Part shown: positions 8,695-16,621 of the stretch, piece by piece | Position numbering within the stretch: position 1 is the stretch's first letter | Layout: each line of letters begins with the position of its first letter | Assembly: GCA_016756725.1 (NCBI GenBank) | Contig: JAESII010000004.1 | Span: forward strand, 496,001 to 560,000 | Reading direction: 5' to 3' | DNA: 64,000 nt | Origin: Synergistaceae bacterium | Lineage (GTDB): Bacteria > Synergistota > Synergistia > Synergistales > Aminithiophilaceae | The notes under the pieces: model-generated | What the model was told of the DNA's origin: nothing | The model's database searches: none | Seen by the model: the letters and a program-made list of their open reading frames with translations, nothing else | Program-made: the position numbers and the translations under genes

Positions 8695-9501
8695 ATGTCC
8701 GGATACTTTGAGGGTAAAGTCGCTGCCGTGACGGGGGCCGCCTCGGGAATCGGCCTGGGGCTGACGGAAGAGCTCCTCGCCCGGGGGGCCAGGGCCGTCT
8801 TCATGGGCGACCTGGAGCCCGATAAGCTGAAGGCGGCGTCGGAGCGCCTCGAGGAAGACCATCCCGGAAAGATCTTTCCCGTCCTGACCGACGTGACCCG
8901 CCAGGATCAGGTGGAGGAGCTCATCGGCGGGGCGAGGAATCTGGAGGGCCACCTCGATTTCGTCTTCAACAACGCCGGCATGGGGATGACCCTGCCGACG
9001 GAGCAGATCACCTTCGACATCTGGCGCTTCGTCGTCGATCTGAACCTGATGGGCGTCGTCTACGGCACCTACACGGCCATCCCCATCATGAGGGAACAGG
9101 GCTTCGGGCACATCGTCAACACCGCCTCCATCGCAGGGCTCGTTCCCATCCCCTACCAGGCCGTCTACGCGGCGACGAAGAGCGCCGTCATCTCCATGAC
9201 GGAAAGCCTTCACTACGAGCTGAGCCCCGACGGCCTTCATTTCAGCGTCTTCTGTCCCGCCAACGTCAAGACGGCCATCTTCGGGGCCATGGCGCCGCCG
9301 CCCGATGCCATCTCCGTCGAAGATGCCGTCAAGACCATCCTCGACGAGGTGGAGCGCAAAAGCCTGATCATCGCCTTTCCCCAGATGACCCGCGACATCT
9401 ACGGGCTCTACCGGACCGACCGGGAGGCCTTCGACGGGCAGATGGAGCAATTGGCCCGGGAGCGCCGCGAGAACTACCGCACCAAGGGAACCTACGTTTA
9501 G
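8695..9501 (+). CDS. Short-chain dehydrogenase/reductase (SDR)
   Basis: 268 residues, classical SDR. It has cofactor motif TGAASGIG (about 16-23), NNAG (about 94-97), catalytic Ser in NTASIAG, and YxxxK as YAATK. The acidic residue D38 region (GDLEPDKL) after beta-2 suggests NAD rather than NADP. It pairs with the ADC-family gene just upstream, so it may reduce a ketone produced there or act on the same small-molecule pathway. That link is inferred from the gene order. Confidence 0.85.
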   Translation: MSGYFEGKVAAVTGAASGIGLGLTEELLARGARAVFMGDLEPDKLKAASERLEEDHPGKIFPVLTDVTRQDQVEELIGGARNLEGHLDFVFNNAGMGMTLPTEQITFDIWRFVVDLNLMGVVYGTYTAIPIMREQGFGHIVNTASIAGLVPIPYQAVYAATKSAVISMTESLHYELSPDGLHFSVFCPANVKTAIFGAMAPPPDAISVEDAVKTILDEVERKSLIIAFPQMTRDIYGLYRTDREAFDGQMEQLARERRENYRTKGTYV

Positions 9502-9575
9502 ACTCCGTCCCCTCCTGTAGCGGATGGGGGCCCGTTCTTCCCGTGATTTCTTGAGGCAGGGAAGGGGAGCGTGTC

Positions 9576-10781
9576 GTGGCCAGAAGCAAGTGGTTTCTTG
9601 AAACGGACCTGGATCTGGAAGCCGTCATTCTTCTCATTGTCGGGACGATGCTTGCCGTGGCGGGGCTGGTCCTCTTCCTTCTCGCCGCGGGGCGGGTGCC
9701 CTATGACGAGCGGGGGCTCTACGGGGCGCTGCTTTTCGTCTTCTCCCTTCAGATCGTCCTGCTCGGCAAAACGCCCTTCGGTGACCGGCGACGCTCTCCG
9801 TCCCTTCTGGCCCTGGGAGTCGCCGTCGCTTCCGTGGGCATCGCGACGGCCTGCATTCCCGGTCTTTTCGCCTCTCTTCCTCCCTTCTTTCTGGCCCTCT
9901 CCTTCGGCCTGGGAGGACTGGTCCTTCTGGGCCGGATGATGACCGACCGGGAACTTTTCCCGGCCTGGATGAAGGCAGGCGGACTCTTGAAACGTCTTGC
10001 CCTGAGCTGCCTGACCGTCCATCTCCTGTCGATCCTCGTCGGCGTCGTCATCGCCTGGCCGGCTTTGGCCGATCTGCCCCTCAAGGCGGCGATGGCCCTC
10101 TTTTTCGGCCTCGCCGTCATCCGCCTGGCCCTGGTCCTCCAGAAAGTCTATGACCTTTATCCCCAAGGAAAGGCAAAGAATGACGGCAGCCTCATCCTTT
10201 CACCCGATCAGACCCTTCTCGTGATGACGGCCGTCTTCATGTTCCTCATCGGCCTCCTTCTCCTGCCCGTCAGTCTGGGCCTCCTCCCCTTCTCGGCCAG
10301 CGCCCAGCTGGGACTGCTGATGATCATCTTCTCCGTTCAGATGGTCGCCTTCGGCAGCACGCCCGTCGGTCCCTTCCGCCGTTCCCGGGCCCTTGTCCTG
10401 ACGGGGCTCCTCTTCGCCTCCCTGGGCGTCATCTCCTGCGCCGTCCCGGGCCTCCTTGTTCCGACCCTCACGGTACTCGTCGCCGCCCTGAACATCGCCG
10501 GCGGCCTTGCGGGCCTGGCCAGGCTCGGGGTGTCCCTTTTCGGCAGAGAGCCGTCTTCTTCCGGACCGGTCCCCTCCGTCTTGAAACAGCTTGTCGCCTG
10601 CCAGCTGGTCATGAACCTCCTGGCCCTCCTCTTCGGCACGTCCATGCTCCTGCCGGGGCTCATCGGCGGCTTCCTCATCGGCGTCATTCTCGCCGCCAAC
10701 GGGGCCGTCCTGCTCCTGCTTTTGAAGATCCTCATCGCTGTCGGGAGGATCAGGGAGGCCTCTGATTCCCTTTCGGCCTGA
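9576..10781 (+). CDS. Internally duplicated polytopic membrane protein of unknown function
   Basis: 401 residues with about twelve hydrophobic segments in two similar halves. The first half (about 10-195) contains SLQIVLLGKTPFGDRRRS and GIATACIPGL. The second (about 205-395) contains SVQMVAFGSTPVGPFRRS and GVISCAVPGL at equivalent places, which indicates an internal tandem duplication. The halves are joined by a polar linker near PQGKAKNDGS. GTG 9576 is preferred because GGGAAGGGGAG ends six bases before it; a GTG at 9571 is too close. No transporter family signature was recognised. It stands alone between the SDR gene and the trp leader. Confidence 0.6.
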   Translation: MARSKWFLETDLDLEAVILLIVGTMLAVAGLVLFLLAAGRVPYDERGLYGALLFVFSLQIVLLGKTPFGDRRRSPSLLALGVAVASVGIATACIPGLFASLPPFFLALSFGLGGLVLLGRMMTDRELFPAWMKAGGLLKRLALSCLTVHLLSILVGVVIAWPALADLPLKAAMALFFGLAVIRLALVLQKVYDLYPQGKAKNDGSLILSPDQTLLVMTAVFMFLIGLLLLPVSLGLLPFSASAQLGLLMIIFSVQMVAFGSTPVGPFRRSRALVLTGLLFASLGVISCAVPGLLVPTLTVLVAALNIAGGLAGLARLGVSLFGREPSSSGPVPSVLKQLVACQLVMNLLALLFGTSMLLPGLIGGFLIGVILAANGAVLLLLLKILIAVGRIREASDSLSA

Positions 10782-10801
10782 AGGGAGATGGGGCGGGGGG
10801 C

Positions 10802-10831
10802 TTGCGCCGCCAGGGTCATCTGTGGTACGTT
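10802..10831 (+). promoter_or_regulatory. Possible promoter of the trp leader
   Basis: TTGCGC (10802-10807), 18-base spacer, TACGTT (10826-10831). Both boxes are imperfect, but the position, 14 bases before the leader ribosome-binding site AAAGGAG (10845-10851), suits an attenuated operon. Confidence 0.3.
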
Positions 10832-10861
10832 CTTTTCCAGGTTCAAAGGAGCTGAGACGAG

Positions 10862-10915
10862 ATGAGGACAGCGAGACCGACGACAATGCGCCGTTTCTGG
10901 TGGTGGCCCTTCTAG
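10862..10915 (+). CDS. trpL: Trp leader peptide (17 aa, three consecutive Trp codons)
   Basis: The small frame reads MRTARPTTMRRFWWWPF and stops at TAG 10913. AAAGGAG lies ten bases before its ATG. Three tandem TGG codons (10898-10906) near the end, followed by inverted repeats and a terminator before trpB, are the hallmark of ribosome-mediated transcription attenuation by charged tRNA-Trp. Tandem Trp is extremely unlikely by chance, and the leader sits 120 bases before trpB. It is too short for most gene callers. Confidence 0.85.
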   Translation: MRTARPTTMRRFWWWPF

Positions 10916-11008
10916 GCCGCCGCCGTCCTGTGCGTTCGGGGCTGCGGGGGACCTTCCCTCACAGCCCCTTCTTCTTTTTCTGAGGGGCCCGGGGCCCCTC
11001 CTTTTTTT
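10905..11008 (+). promoter_or_regulatory. Trp attenuator region with alternative hairpins
   Basis: GGGGCTG (10938-10944) can pair with CAGCCCC (10962-10968). GGCCCTTC (10905-10912, over the end of the Trp codons) is complementary, with one G-U pair, to the 5' arm of the terminator at 10982-10989. These pairings could give mutually exclusive structures chosen by ribosome stalling at the Trp codons. The exact antiterminator needs folding of the whole leader. Confidence 0.6.
10982..11008 (+). terminator. Intrinsic terminator of the trp attenuator
   Basis: GAGGGGCC-(CGG)-GGCCCCTC followed by C and seven T residues lies between the leader peptide and the trpB ribosome-binding site (11019-11025). 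Confidence 0.85.
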
Positions 11009-11034
11009 GACCGATCATGAGGAGGGTTTTCACG

Positions 11035-12216
11035 ATGAGTCGAGACGAGATGAGACGAGGATTTTTCGGGGAATACGGCGGGGCCTACGTGCCCGAAGGG
11101 CTGAAGGACCGGTTGGACGAGCTCGATAGGGCCTTCACCGAGGCCATGGAGGACGACGACTTTCAGAGGGAGTACCTGCGCCTTCTCAAGGAGTATGTGG
11201 GCCGGCCGTCGGCCCTGACGGAATGCGTCAACGTCTCCCGCCGCTACGGGGGAGGGCGCCTTTTCCTCAAGCGGGAGGACCTGAACCACACGGGAGCCCA
11301 TAAGATCAACAATGCCCTCGGACAGGCCCTCCTGGCGCGGAAGATGGGCAAGAAGGAGCTCATCGCCGAGACGGGGGCGGGCATGCACGGAACGGCCTCG
11401 GCCACGGTGGCGGCCCTGTTTGACATGAAATGCACCGTCTACATGGGGGCCGTCGACGTGAGGCGCCAGGCGCCCAACGTGGCACGCATGAAGGCCCTCG
11501 GAGCCGAAGTCGTCGCCGTCGAGGAGGGGGACGCCACCCTGAAGGAGGCCGTCGACGCCGCCCTGGCGGCCTATGTGGCCCGCCCCGAGACCTTCTACCT
11601 TCTCGGATCGGCCGTCGGTCCCCATCCCTACCCGACCCTGGTCCGGGCCTTTCAGAGCGTCATCGGCCGCGAGGCCCGGGAGCAGTTCCTGGCCCGCGAG
11701 GGGCGCCTTCCCGACTACGCCCTGGCCTGTGTCGGCGGAGGGAGCAACGCCATCGGCCTCTTTTCGGGCTTCGTCGACGACCCCTCGGTGGCGCTCATCG
11801 GCGTCGAGCCGGCGGGACGGGGACTCGACACGGAAGACCACGCGGCGACCCTCGTGGCAGGCAGTCCCGGCGTCATCCACGGCTTCAAAAGCTACGTTCT
11901 CGCCGACAAGGCCGGGGAGCCCCTGCCGGTCTACTCCATCTCGGCCGGCCTCGATTATCCCGGCGTCGGTCCCGAGCACGCCTTCCTCAAGGATTCGGGC
12001 CGGGCCCGCTATGTCGCCGTCACCGACGACGAGGCCGTCGAGGCCTTCGGCGTCCTCTGCCGCCTGGAGGGGATCATCCCTGCCCTGGAAAGCTCCCACG
12101 CCCTGGCTCAGGCCCTGAAGATGCTCCCCGGCCTGAAGGCGGACGAGACCGTTCTCGTCAACCTATCCGGCCGGGGAGACAAGGACCTCGATCAGGTCCT
12201 TCCCCTGCTTGTCTGA
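11035..12216 (+). CDS. trpB: Stand-alone tryptophan synthase beta chain
   Basis: 393 residues, usual TrpB length. KREDLNHTGAHKINN contains the PLP lysine K90. AETGAGMHGTASAT contains the catalytic glutamate E112, but the normally invariant GAGQHG reads GAGMHG (M117). CVGGGSNAIG is the PLP phosphate loop. The enzyme condenses indole with serine. ATG 11035 has GAGGAGGG nine bases upstream; an ATG six codons earlier overlaps that site and is rejected. No trpA or other trp gene flanks it: the next gene is convergent after four bases. The preceding Trp attenuator shows that it responds to Trp supply. It probably works in indole salvage, though another beta-replacement reaction is possible. Confidence 0.85.
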   Translation: MSRDEMRRGFFGEYGGAYVPEGLKDRLDELDRAFTEAMEDDDFQREYLRLLKEYVGRPSALTECVNVSRRYGGGRLFLKREDLNHTGAHKINNALGQALLARKMGKKELIAETGAGMHGTASATVAALFDMKCTVYMGAVDVRRQAPNVARMKALGAEVVAVEEGDATLKEAVDAALAAYVARPETFYLLGSAVGPHPYPTLVRAFQSVIGREAREQFLAREGRLPDYALACVGGGSNAIGLFSGFVDDPSVALIGVEPAGRGLDTEDHAATLVAGSPGVIHGFKSYVLADKAGEPLPVYSISAGLDYPGVGPEHAFLKDSGRARYVAVTDDEAVEAFGVLCRLEGIIPALESSHALAQALKMLPGLKADETVLVNLSGRGDKDLDQVLPLLV

Positions 12217-12220
12217 GGAA

Positions 12221-13096
12221 TCAGCGGAAGAAGACCCTGTTTTTTCCTGACCTTTTCGCCTGATAGAGAGCCTCGTCGGCCCGCCTGACGAGGCTCTCCA
12301 GATCTTCGGAGCCGTCGAAGACGGCTCCTCCCAGGCTGATCGTCAGGTTCAACGAGAAGCCTTCGGCCTCGATGGGGGATTCGGCCAGAGAGGCCCGGAC
12401 GCGCTCGAGGATGTCCCGGGACTCTTCCGCCACCCCGGGAAGGACGAGGAGAAACTCCTCGCCGCCGTAGCGGCCCACCTCGTCATAGCTGCGGAGGGAG
12501 GCGACGAGCCTTCTGGCCGTTTCGACGAGGACGGCATCGCCGGCGAGGTGGCCGTAACTGTCGTTGAGGGCCTTGAAATTGTCGAGGTCGCCCATGGCGA
12601 CGGTCAGGGCCGTGCCGAGGCGGCGCGACCGGGAGAGTTCCTTTTCCAGCCGCTCCAGGATGGTCCGTCTGTTGATGAGGCCCATCAGCCCGTCGTGGTC
12701 GGCCTGATGGCGCAGCTGATTCTGGAGCTCCACGATCCGCCGCCCCGCCTGGACGCGCAGTTTCAGCTCCTGGGCGTCGAAGGGCTTGGTCACGTAGTCG
12801 TCGGCGCCGGCCTCGAGACCGGCGACGACGCTGGCCTGATCGCCCTGGACGGTGAGGATGATGATGTAGCGGTACTGTCCCTCCTGGCTTCGCCTCAGGT
12901 GGCGGCAGATCTCGGGCCCCTCCATGCCGGGCATGATCCAGTCGATGACGGCAAGAGGCGGGGCGTCCTCATGGGTGAGGATTTGCCAGGCCTCGGCTCC
13001 TGTCTCGGCGGTGACGACCTCGTAGCCCCATTGAGCGAGGAGCGAGGCGACCATGAAGCGCGTCGTGCGGTCATCTTCGGCGACAAGGATCTTCAC
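12221..13096 (-). CDS. Receiver-domain diguanylate cyclase (PleD/WspR type)
   Basis: 291 residues. The receiver domain (about 1-120) has acidic VAEDD, phospho-acceptor AVIDWIMPGMEG and KPFD. A coiled linker leads to a GGDEF domain with RYGGEEF, and RSYD five residues before GGEEF forms an inhibitory I-site, so product inhibition by c-di-GMP is expected. The start GTG 13096 overlaps the TGA of the hybrid kinase (GTGA), with GAGGAGGGA upstream. The receiver is the natural target of the HPt domain of that kinase. It is the last gene of a three-gene signalling operon. It ends four bases from the convergent trpB. Confidence 0.88.
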   Translation of the reverse strand: MKILVAEDDRTTRFMVASLLAQWGYEVVTAETGAEAWQILTHEDAPPLAVIDWIMPGMEGPEICRHLRRSQEGQYRYIIILTVQGDQASVVAGLEAGADDYVTKPFDAQELKLRVQAGRRIVELQNQLRHQADHDGLMGLINRRTILERLEKELSRSRRLGTALTVAMGDLDNFKALNDSYGHLAGDAVLVETARRLVASLRSYDEVGRYGGEEFLLVLPGVAEESRDILERVRASLAESPIEAEGFSLNLTISLGGAVFDGSEDLESLVRRADEALYQAKRSGKNRVFFR

Positions 13097-15240
13097 TCTT
13101 TCCCTCCTCTTAAAGGGCTTGAATTCCACCATCGTAACAGAAAGTGCCCCTCTCGCTCCAAGGCGTTCACCGCTTCGGCGGCCTGTCGCCAATCACTGGC
13201 AGTGATGGCCTGCTCCAGGTCTCGGGTCACCTTTTCCAGGGCCAGGGCGGCGCTGTTGGCGGCCGCCCCGCGCAGCCTGTGGGCGGCCTGGCTCAGCCTC
13301 TGACCGTCACCGGCCCCAAAGGCCTCACGGGTCTCGTCAAGCCTCTCTTCCAGATCAAGGACGAAGGTGGCGACGATTTCCAGGCAGAAGTCCCGATCGC
13401 CGCCCATGCGGCTGCAGAGGAGGTCCAGATCGACGGGGGGCGCCGAGGCCTCTCTCCCGAGCCGCCTTTCCAGGACCTCGTCGATGACGCGCCGCAGGGC
13501 CTCGGGGAGGATCGGCTTGGCCAGGTAGTCGTCCATGCCCGCTTCAAGGCAGCCCTTGCGGTCTCCTTCGAAGGCGCCAGCCGTGACGGCGATGATGGGG
13601 ATATCCCGGTAGGGTGCCTCCGATCGGCGGATGAGTCCCGTCGCTTCGAGGCCGTCCATGGCGGGCATCTGGATGTCCATGAGGATCAGATCGAAGGGTT
13701 CTTCTTCAAGAAGGCCCAGGGCCTCTTCCGCCGAGGCTGCCGCCGTTCCGGTGAGCCCTAGTTTCCTCACCAGGGCGTCGGCGACGCGGCGGTTCGTGGG
13801 GCTGTCGTCGACGATGAGGACCTTGGCCCCGGGAAAAAGAGAAGGCCTGATCGACGACGGGGCCTTTGGCCGGCTCCTTTCGTCGCCGGTGAGGCCGAAG
13901 GGGAGGTCGAAAAAGAAGAGCGATCCCTCGCCGGGGGCGCTTTCGACGCCGATCGTGCCGCCCATGAGGTCGACGATTCGCTTCGAGATGGCCAGCCCCA
14001 GCCCCGTTCCGCCGTAGCGTCGCGTCGTCGTGGCGTCTCCCTGGGAGAAGTCCTGAAAGAGGCGGCTCCGTTGGGCCTCGCTGATGCCGACGCCCGTGTC
14101 GCGGACGGCGAAGCGGACTGTCACCGTTTTTTCGTCGCCGCCCTTGCGTGACAGGGAGATCAGGACCTCCCCCTCGTCGGTGAACTTGATGGCGTTGTCG
14201 GCCAGATTGACCAGGACCTGACGGAGCCGGCCCCGGTCGCCGACGAGCCCTTCGGGGACGTCGGCGGAAGTGTGGATGCGGAAGGCCAGCCCTTTGCGGA
14301 CCGCCCGCGGCGAGAGGCTCGACTCGATCTCGCCCAGCAGTTCCCGGAGCCGGAAGGGGCCCTTTTCCAGCTCCATCTTGGCCGCCTCGAGCTTGGAGAA
14401 GTCGAGGACGTCGTTGATGAGTCTCAGCAGGGATTGGGCCTCGCCGCGGATCGTCTCCACCTTCTCGCGGTCCTCTTCGGCGAGGGAGCTGTCGGCCAGA
14501 AGTTCGGCCATGCCGAGGACGCCGTTGAGGGGGGTCCGCATTTCGTGGCTCACATTGGCGATGAAGAGGTTCTTGGCCCGGCTTTCCTCGGTCTTCTCCG
14601 AGAGGAGCCGCTCGAGCTGGCGCTGGTAGGCGGCCCGTTCCCCTTCCGTCGCCTCCAGGTGGTCGACCTTGAGCTTCAGTTCGTCGTTGAGGTCGCTCAC
14701 GAGGCGGTAGAGGCGGAGGTTGTGGAGTGTCGACGCCGCCAGGGTGAGGGTCACCGTCAGGAAGGCCCGGCCCAGATCGGTCAGATCCTCCGGTCTTTCG
14801 GCCAGAAGGGCCACGAAAAGCCCCTGGGGGCTTTCGGAGGAGCGGAGGCCGTGGAGAAGCAGATGTTCCTCCTCCTGGAGCCGGGTTCTGACGATGATTG
14901 CCTTCCCCCGTCCCAGGGCCCAGGCCACGGTGCCGTCTTCGATGAGCTCCTCCGTCTCGGCCGTGATCCGTTCCCTCTCCTTCTCGTCGGAGCAGTAGGC
15001 GAGACGGAAGTCAAGATCGTCGACGAGCCAGAAGGCCGTGGCCCTGCAGGGGATGAGGTCCGCCGCCTTTCGGGCCCTGTCGGCAAGAAAGACCTCGACG
15101 GAGTCGATCTCGTCCAGGCGGGGGACGAGGAAGGCCTCGCCCATGGCGGCCTCCATGAGACGCTCGTCGCGGAGCGATCCCGCCCCCTGCCTTTTGGGGA
15201 ATTCTTCTCGACGGCCTGCGCTGCTGTCCTGTCCGTTCAT
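13093..15240 (-). CDS. Hybrid histidine kinase: GAF-like, HisKA, HATPase, REC, HPt
   Basis: 715 residues without clear membrane segments. It has an N-terminal GAF-like sensor (about 30-175), coiled coil, and HisKA FIANVSHEMRTPLNG. The HATPase has N-box LVNLADNAIKF, G1 DTGVGIS and G2 GTGLGLAIS. The receiver has LIVDDSP and ILMDIQMPAMDG. The C-terminal HPt motif HRLRGAA is a variant of HxLKG. This is a complete cytosolic phosphorelay in one chain. Its ATG overlaps the stop of the HDOD gene (ATGA), and its stop overlaps the diguanylate cyclase start. The signal is not known. Confidence 0.88.
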   Translation of the reverse strand: MNGQDSSAGRREEFPKRQGAGSLRDERLMEAAMGEAFLVPRLDEIDSVEVFLADRARKAADLIPCRATAFWLVDDLDFRLAYCSDEKERERITAETEELIEDGTVAWALGRGKAIIVRTRLQEEEHLLLHGLRSSESPQGLFVALLAERPEDLTDLGRAFLTVTLTLAASTLHNLRLYRLVSDLNDELKLKVDHLEATEGERAAYQRQLERLLSEKTEESRAKNLFIANVSHEMRTPLNGVLGMAELLADSSLAEEDREKVETIRGEAQSLLRLINDVLDFSKLEAAKMELEKGPFRLRELLGEIESSLSPRAVRKGLAFRIHTSADVPEGLVGDRGRLRQVLVNLADNAIKFTDEGEVLISLSRKGGDEKTVTVRFAVRDTGVGISEAQRSRLFQDFSQGDATTTRRYGGTGLGLAISKRIVDLMGGTIGVESAPGEGSLFFFDLPFGLTGDERSRPKAPSSIRPSLFPGAKVLIVDDSPTNRRVADALVRKLGLTGTAAASAEEALGLLEEEPFDLILMDIQMPAMDGLEATGLIRRSEAPYRDIPIIAVTAGAFEGDRKGCLEAGMDDYLAKPILPEALRRVIDEVLERRLGREASAPPVDLDLLCSRMGGDRDFCLEIVATFVLDLEERLDETREAFGAGDGQRLSQAAHRLRGAAANSAALALEKVTRDLEQAITASDWRQAAEAVNALEREGHFLLRWWNSSPLRGGKE

Positions 15241-16487
15241 GATGAGCTCTCTCCTCCGAAAAAGACGTTCATGATCTCCTCGATCTGCCGTTCTCCCTGG
15301 GCGATGAGGCCCGGCAGGGCCTCCGGTTCGAGGCCCAGGTTCTCCCAGGCCTCGGCCTTGAGGGAGGGGACGAAAAGAGAGCCGCTCGTGCCGATCTGGA
15401 GGGCCAGGGAGAGGATGTCGGCGACGTGGAGCTGGGCGGCCCCCTCGGGGGCGCCTGCTTCGGAAGGGGCGTGGTGAAAGCCCACCAGGTCGGGCAGGGG
15501 CGAGGGAATGCGCCAGGATGTCAGAAGCTCCCGGCCCAGCAGGGCGTGGTCGAAGCCGAGGAGGTCCTGTTCGGCCTCATGGAGGGGGGCCCTGAGGCGG
15601 CGGGAGAGGCGGAGGGCGCAGGTCATCTCCCGAGGAAGGCGTCGGTAGAGGAGAAGGCGGCCCAGGTCGTGGAAGAGGCCGGCCAGGAAGAAGCGCTCCT
15701 CGAGGCGGGTCTGCCCCGGCGGCGTGAGGAGCCGGGCGAAGACGCCGCAGGCGACGGCATGTTCCCAGAAGGATCGCATGCTGACGTACCGGGGGGGCAC
15801 GTCGTCGAAGACATTCAGCGTCGAGACGGCCAGGGCCAGGCTGGAGAGTTCCTTCGTGCCGATGATGGCGATGGCCCGGGGGATGGACTCGATGGGGTCG
15901 GCAAAGCCGTAGAAGGAGCTGTTGACGAGCCTCAGGATCCGTGCCGACAGGCTCGGGTCCTTGCTGACCACCTCGGCGAGGTGGACCGCCGAGGTGCGGG
16001 GCGATTCGAGAAGATGACGGATCTTGAAGTAGATGTCGGGAAAGGAGGCGAGGCGGACGTCGCCGCTGACGAGGGAGGTTGCCGAAAGATCCCGTCGGCG
16101 GCAGCGGCGGATCTCCTCGAAGGAGGCCTCCTCGGCGGGAAGAATCTGGGGCTCGAAGCCCCCCTCCATCCTTTCGGCCAGCCTCTCGACACAGATCCGG
16201 TGGAGTTCGGCCATGGCCGGATGGTCACGTCTCGATGGGGGCAGGATCGTTTCCAGAAAGGCCTCGGCCCGGCCCGTCGTTTCCCGAGAGGCCTCCTTCT
16301 CCCGGGCGATCCGCTCGTCGTCGGTGCCTTCGACGGCGACGGAGAAGATCCCCCAGACCTTGAACATGCGGATCTGCCTGGCCGTCAGGGTCGTGCCCCG
16401 GGAAAGCACGAAATGGCCGGCCGAGTTCCTGAGATCTTCGGCCAGGACCATGCCTTCCTGAAGGTTGGACGTCGCGACCCGTCCCAT
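15237..16487 (-). CDS. HDOD-domain signalling protein
   Basis: 416 residues. The N-terminal part (about 1-60, SNLQEGMVLAEDLRNSAGHFVLSRGTTLT) resembles the small beta domain often placed before HD-GYP/HDOD modules. The HDOD core begins near DIYFKIRHLLESPRTSAVHLAEVVSKDPSLSARILRLVNSSFYG and includes FLAGLFHDLGRLLLYR. HDOD proteins are non-catalytic relatives of HD phosphohydrolases that act in signalling networks. ATG 16487 has GGGGAGGGG five bases upstream; the much longer open frame upstream is non-coding. First gene of the operon with the kinase and the cyclase. Confidence 0.82.
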   Translation of the reverse strand: MGRVATSNLQEGMVLAEDLRNSAGHFVLSRGTTLTARQIRMFKVWGIFSVAVEGTDDERIAREKEASRETTGRAEAFLETILPPSRRDHPAMAELHRICVERLAERMEGGFEPQILPAEEASFEEIRRCRRRDLSATSLVSGDVRLASFPDIYFKIRHLLESPRTSAVHLAEVVSKDPSLSARILRLVNSSFYGFADPIESIPRAIAIIGTKELSSLALAVSTLNVFDDVPPRYVSMRSFWEHAVACGVFARLLTPPGQTRLEERFFLAGLFHDLGRLLLYRRLPREMTCALRLSRRLRAPLHEAEQDLLGFDHALLGRELLTSWRIPSPLPDLVGFHHAPSEAGAPEGAAQLHVADILSLALQIGTSGSLFVPSLKAEAWENLGLEPEALPGLIAQGERQIEEIMNVFFGGESSS

Positions 16488-16517
16488 GGCGCCCCTCCCC
16501 GCAAAATGGATGAACTC

Positions 16518-16546
16518 AGTGTAGGCTCTCGCCGCCGCCGAGACAA
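16518..16546 (-). promoter_or_regulatory. Sigma70-like promoter of the HDOD-kinase-cyclase operon
   Basis: On the minus strand, TTGTCT (16546-16541), 17-base spacer, TACACT (16523-16518), 31 bases upstream of the ATG. Confidence 0.55.
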
Positions 16547-16576
16547 CGGGAGCCCCGCCCTGACGGCAGAGACAGA

Positions 16577-16608
16577 AGAGCCGAGGTCCCCCGGGGGACC
16601 TCGGCTCT
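16577..16608 (-). terminator. Perfect 16-bp palindrome, probable glnS terminator
   Basis: AGAGCCGAGGTCCCCC and its exact complement follow each other directly, 14 bases beyond the glnS stop. The U-tract on the minus strand is interrupted (TCTTCTGTC), so termination strength is uncertain. Confidence 0.65.
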
Positions 16609-16621
16609 GGCGGTTCCTGGG

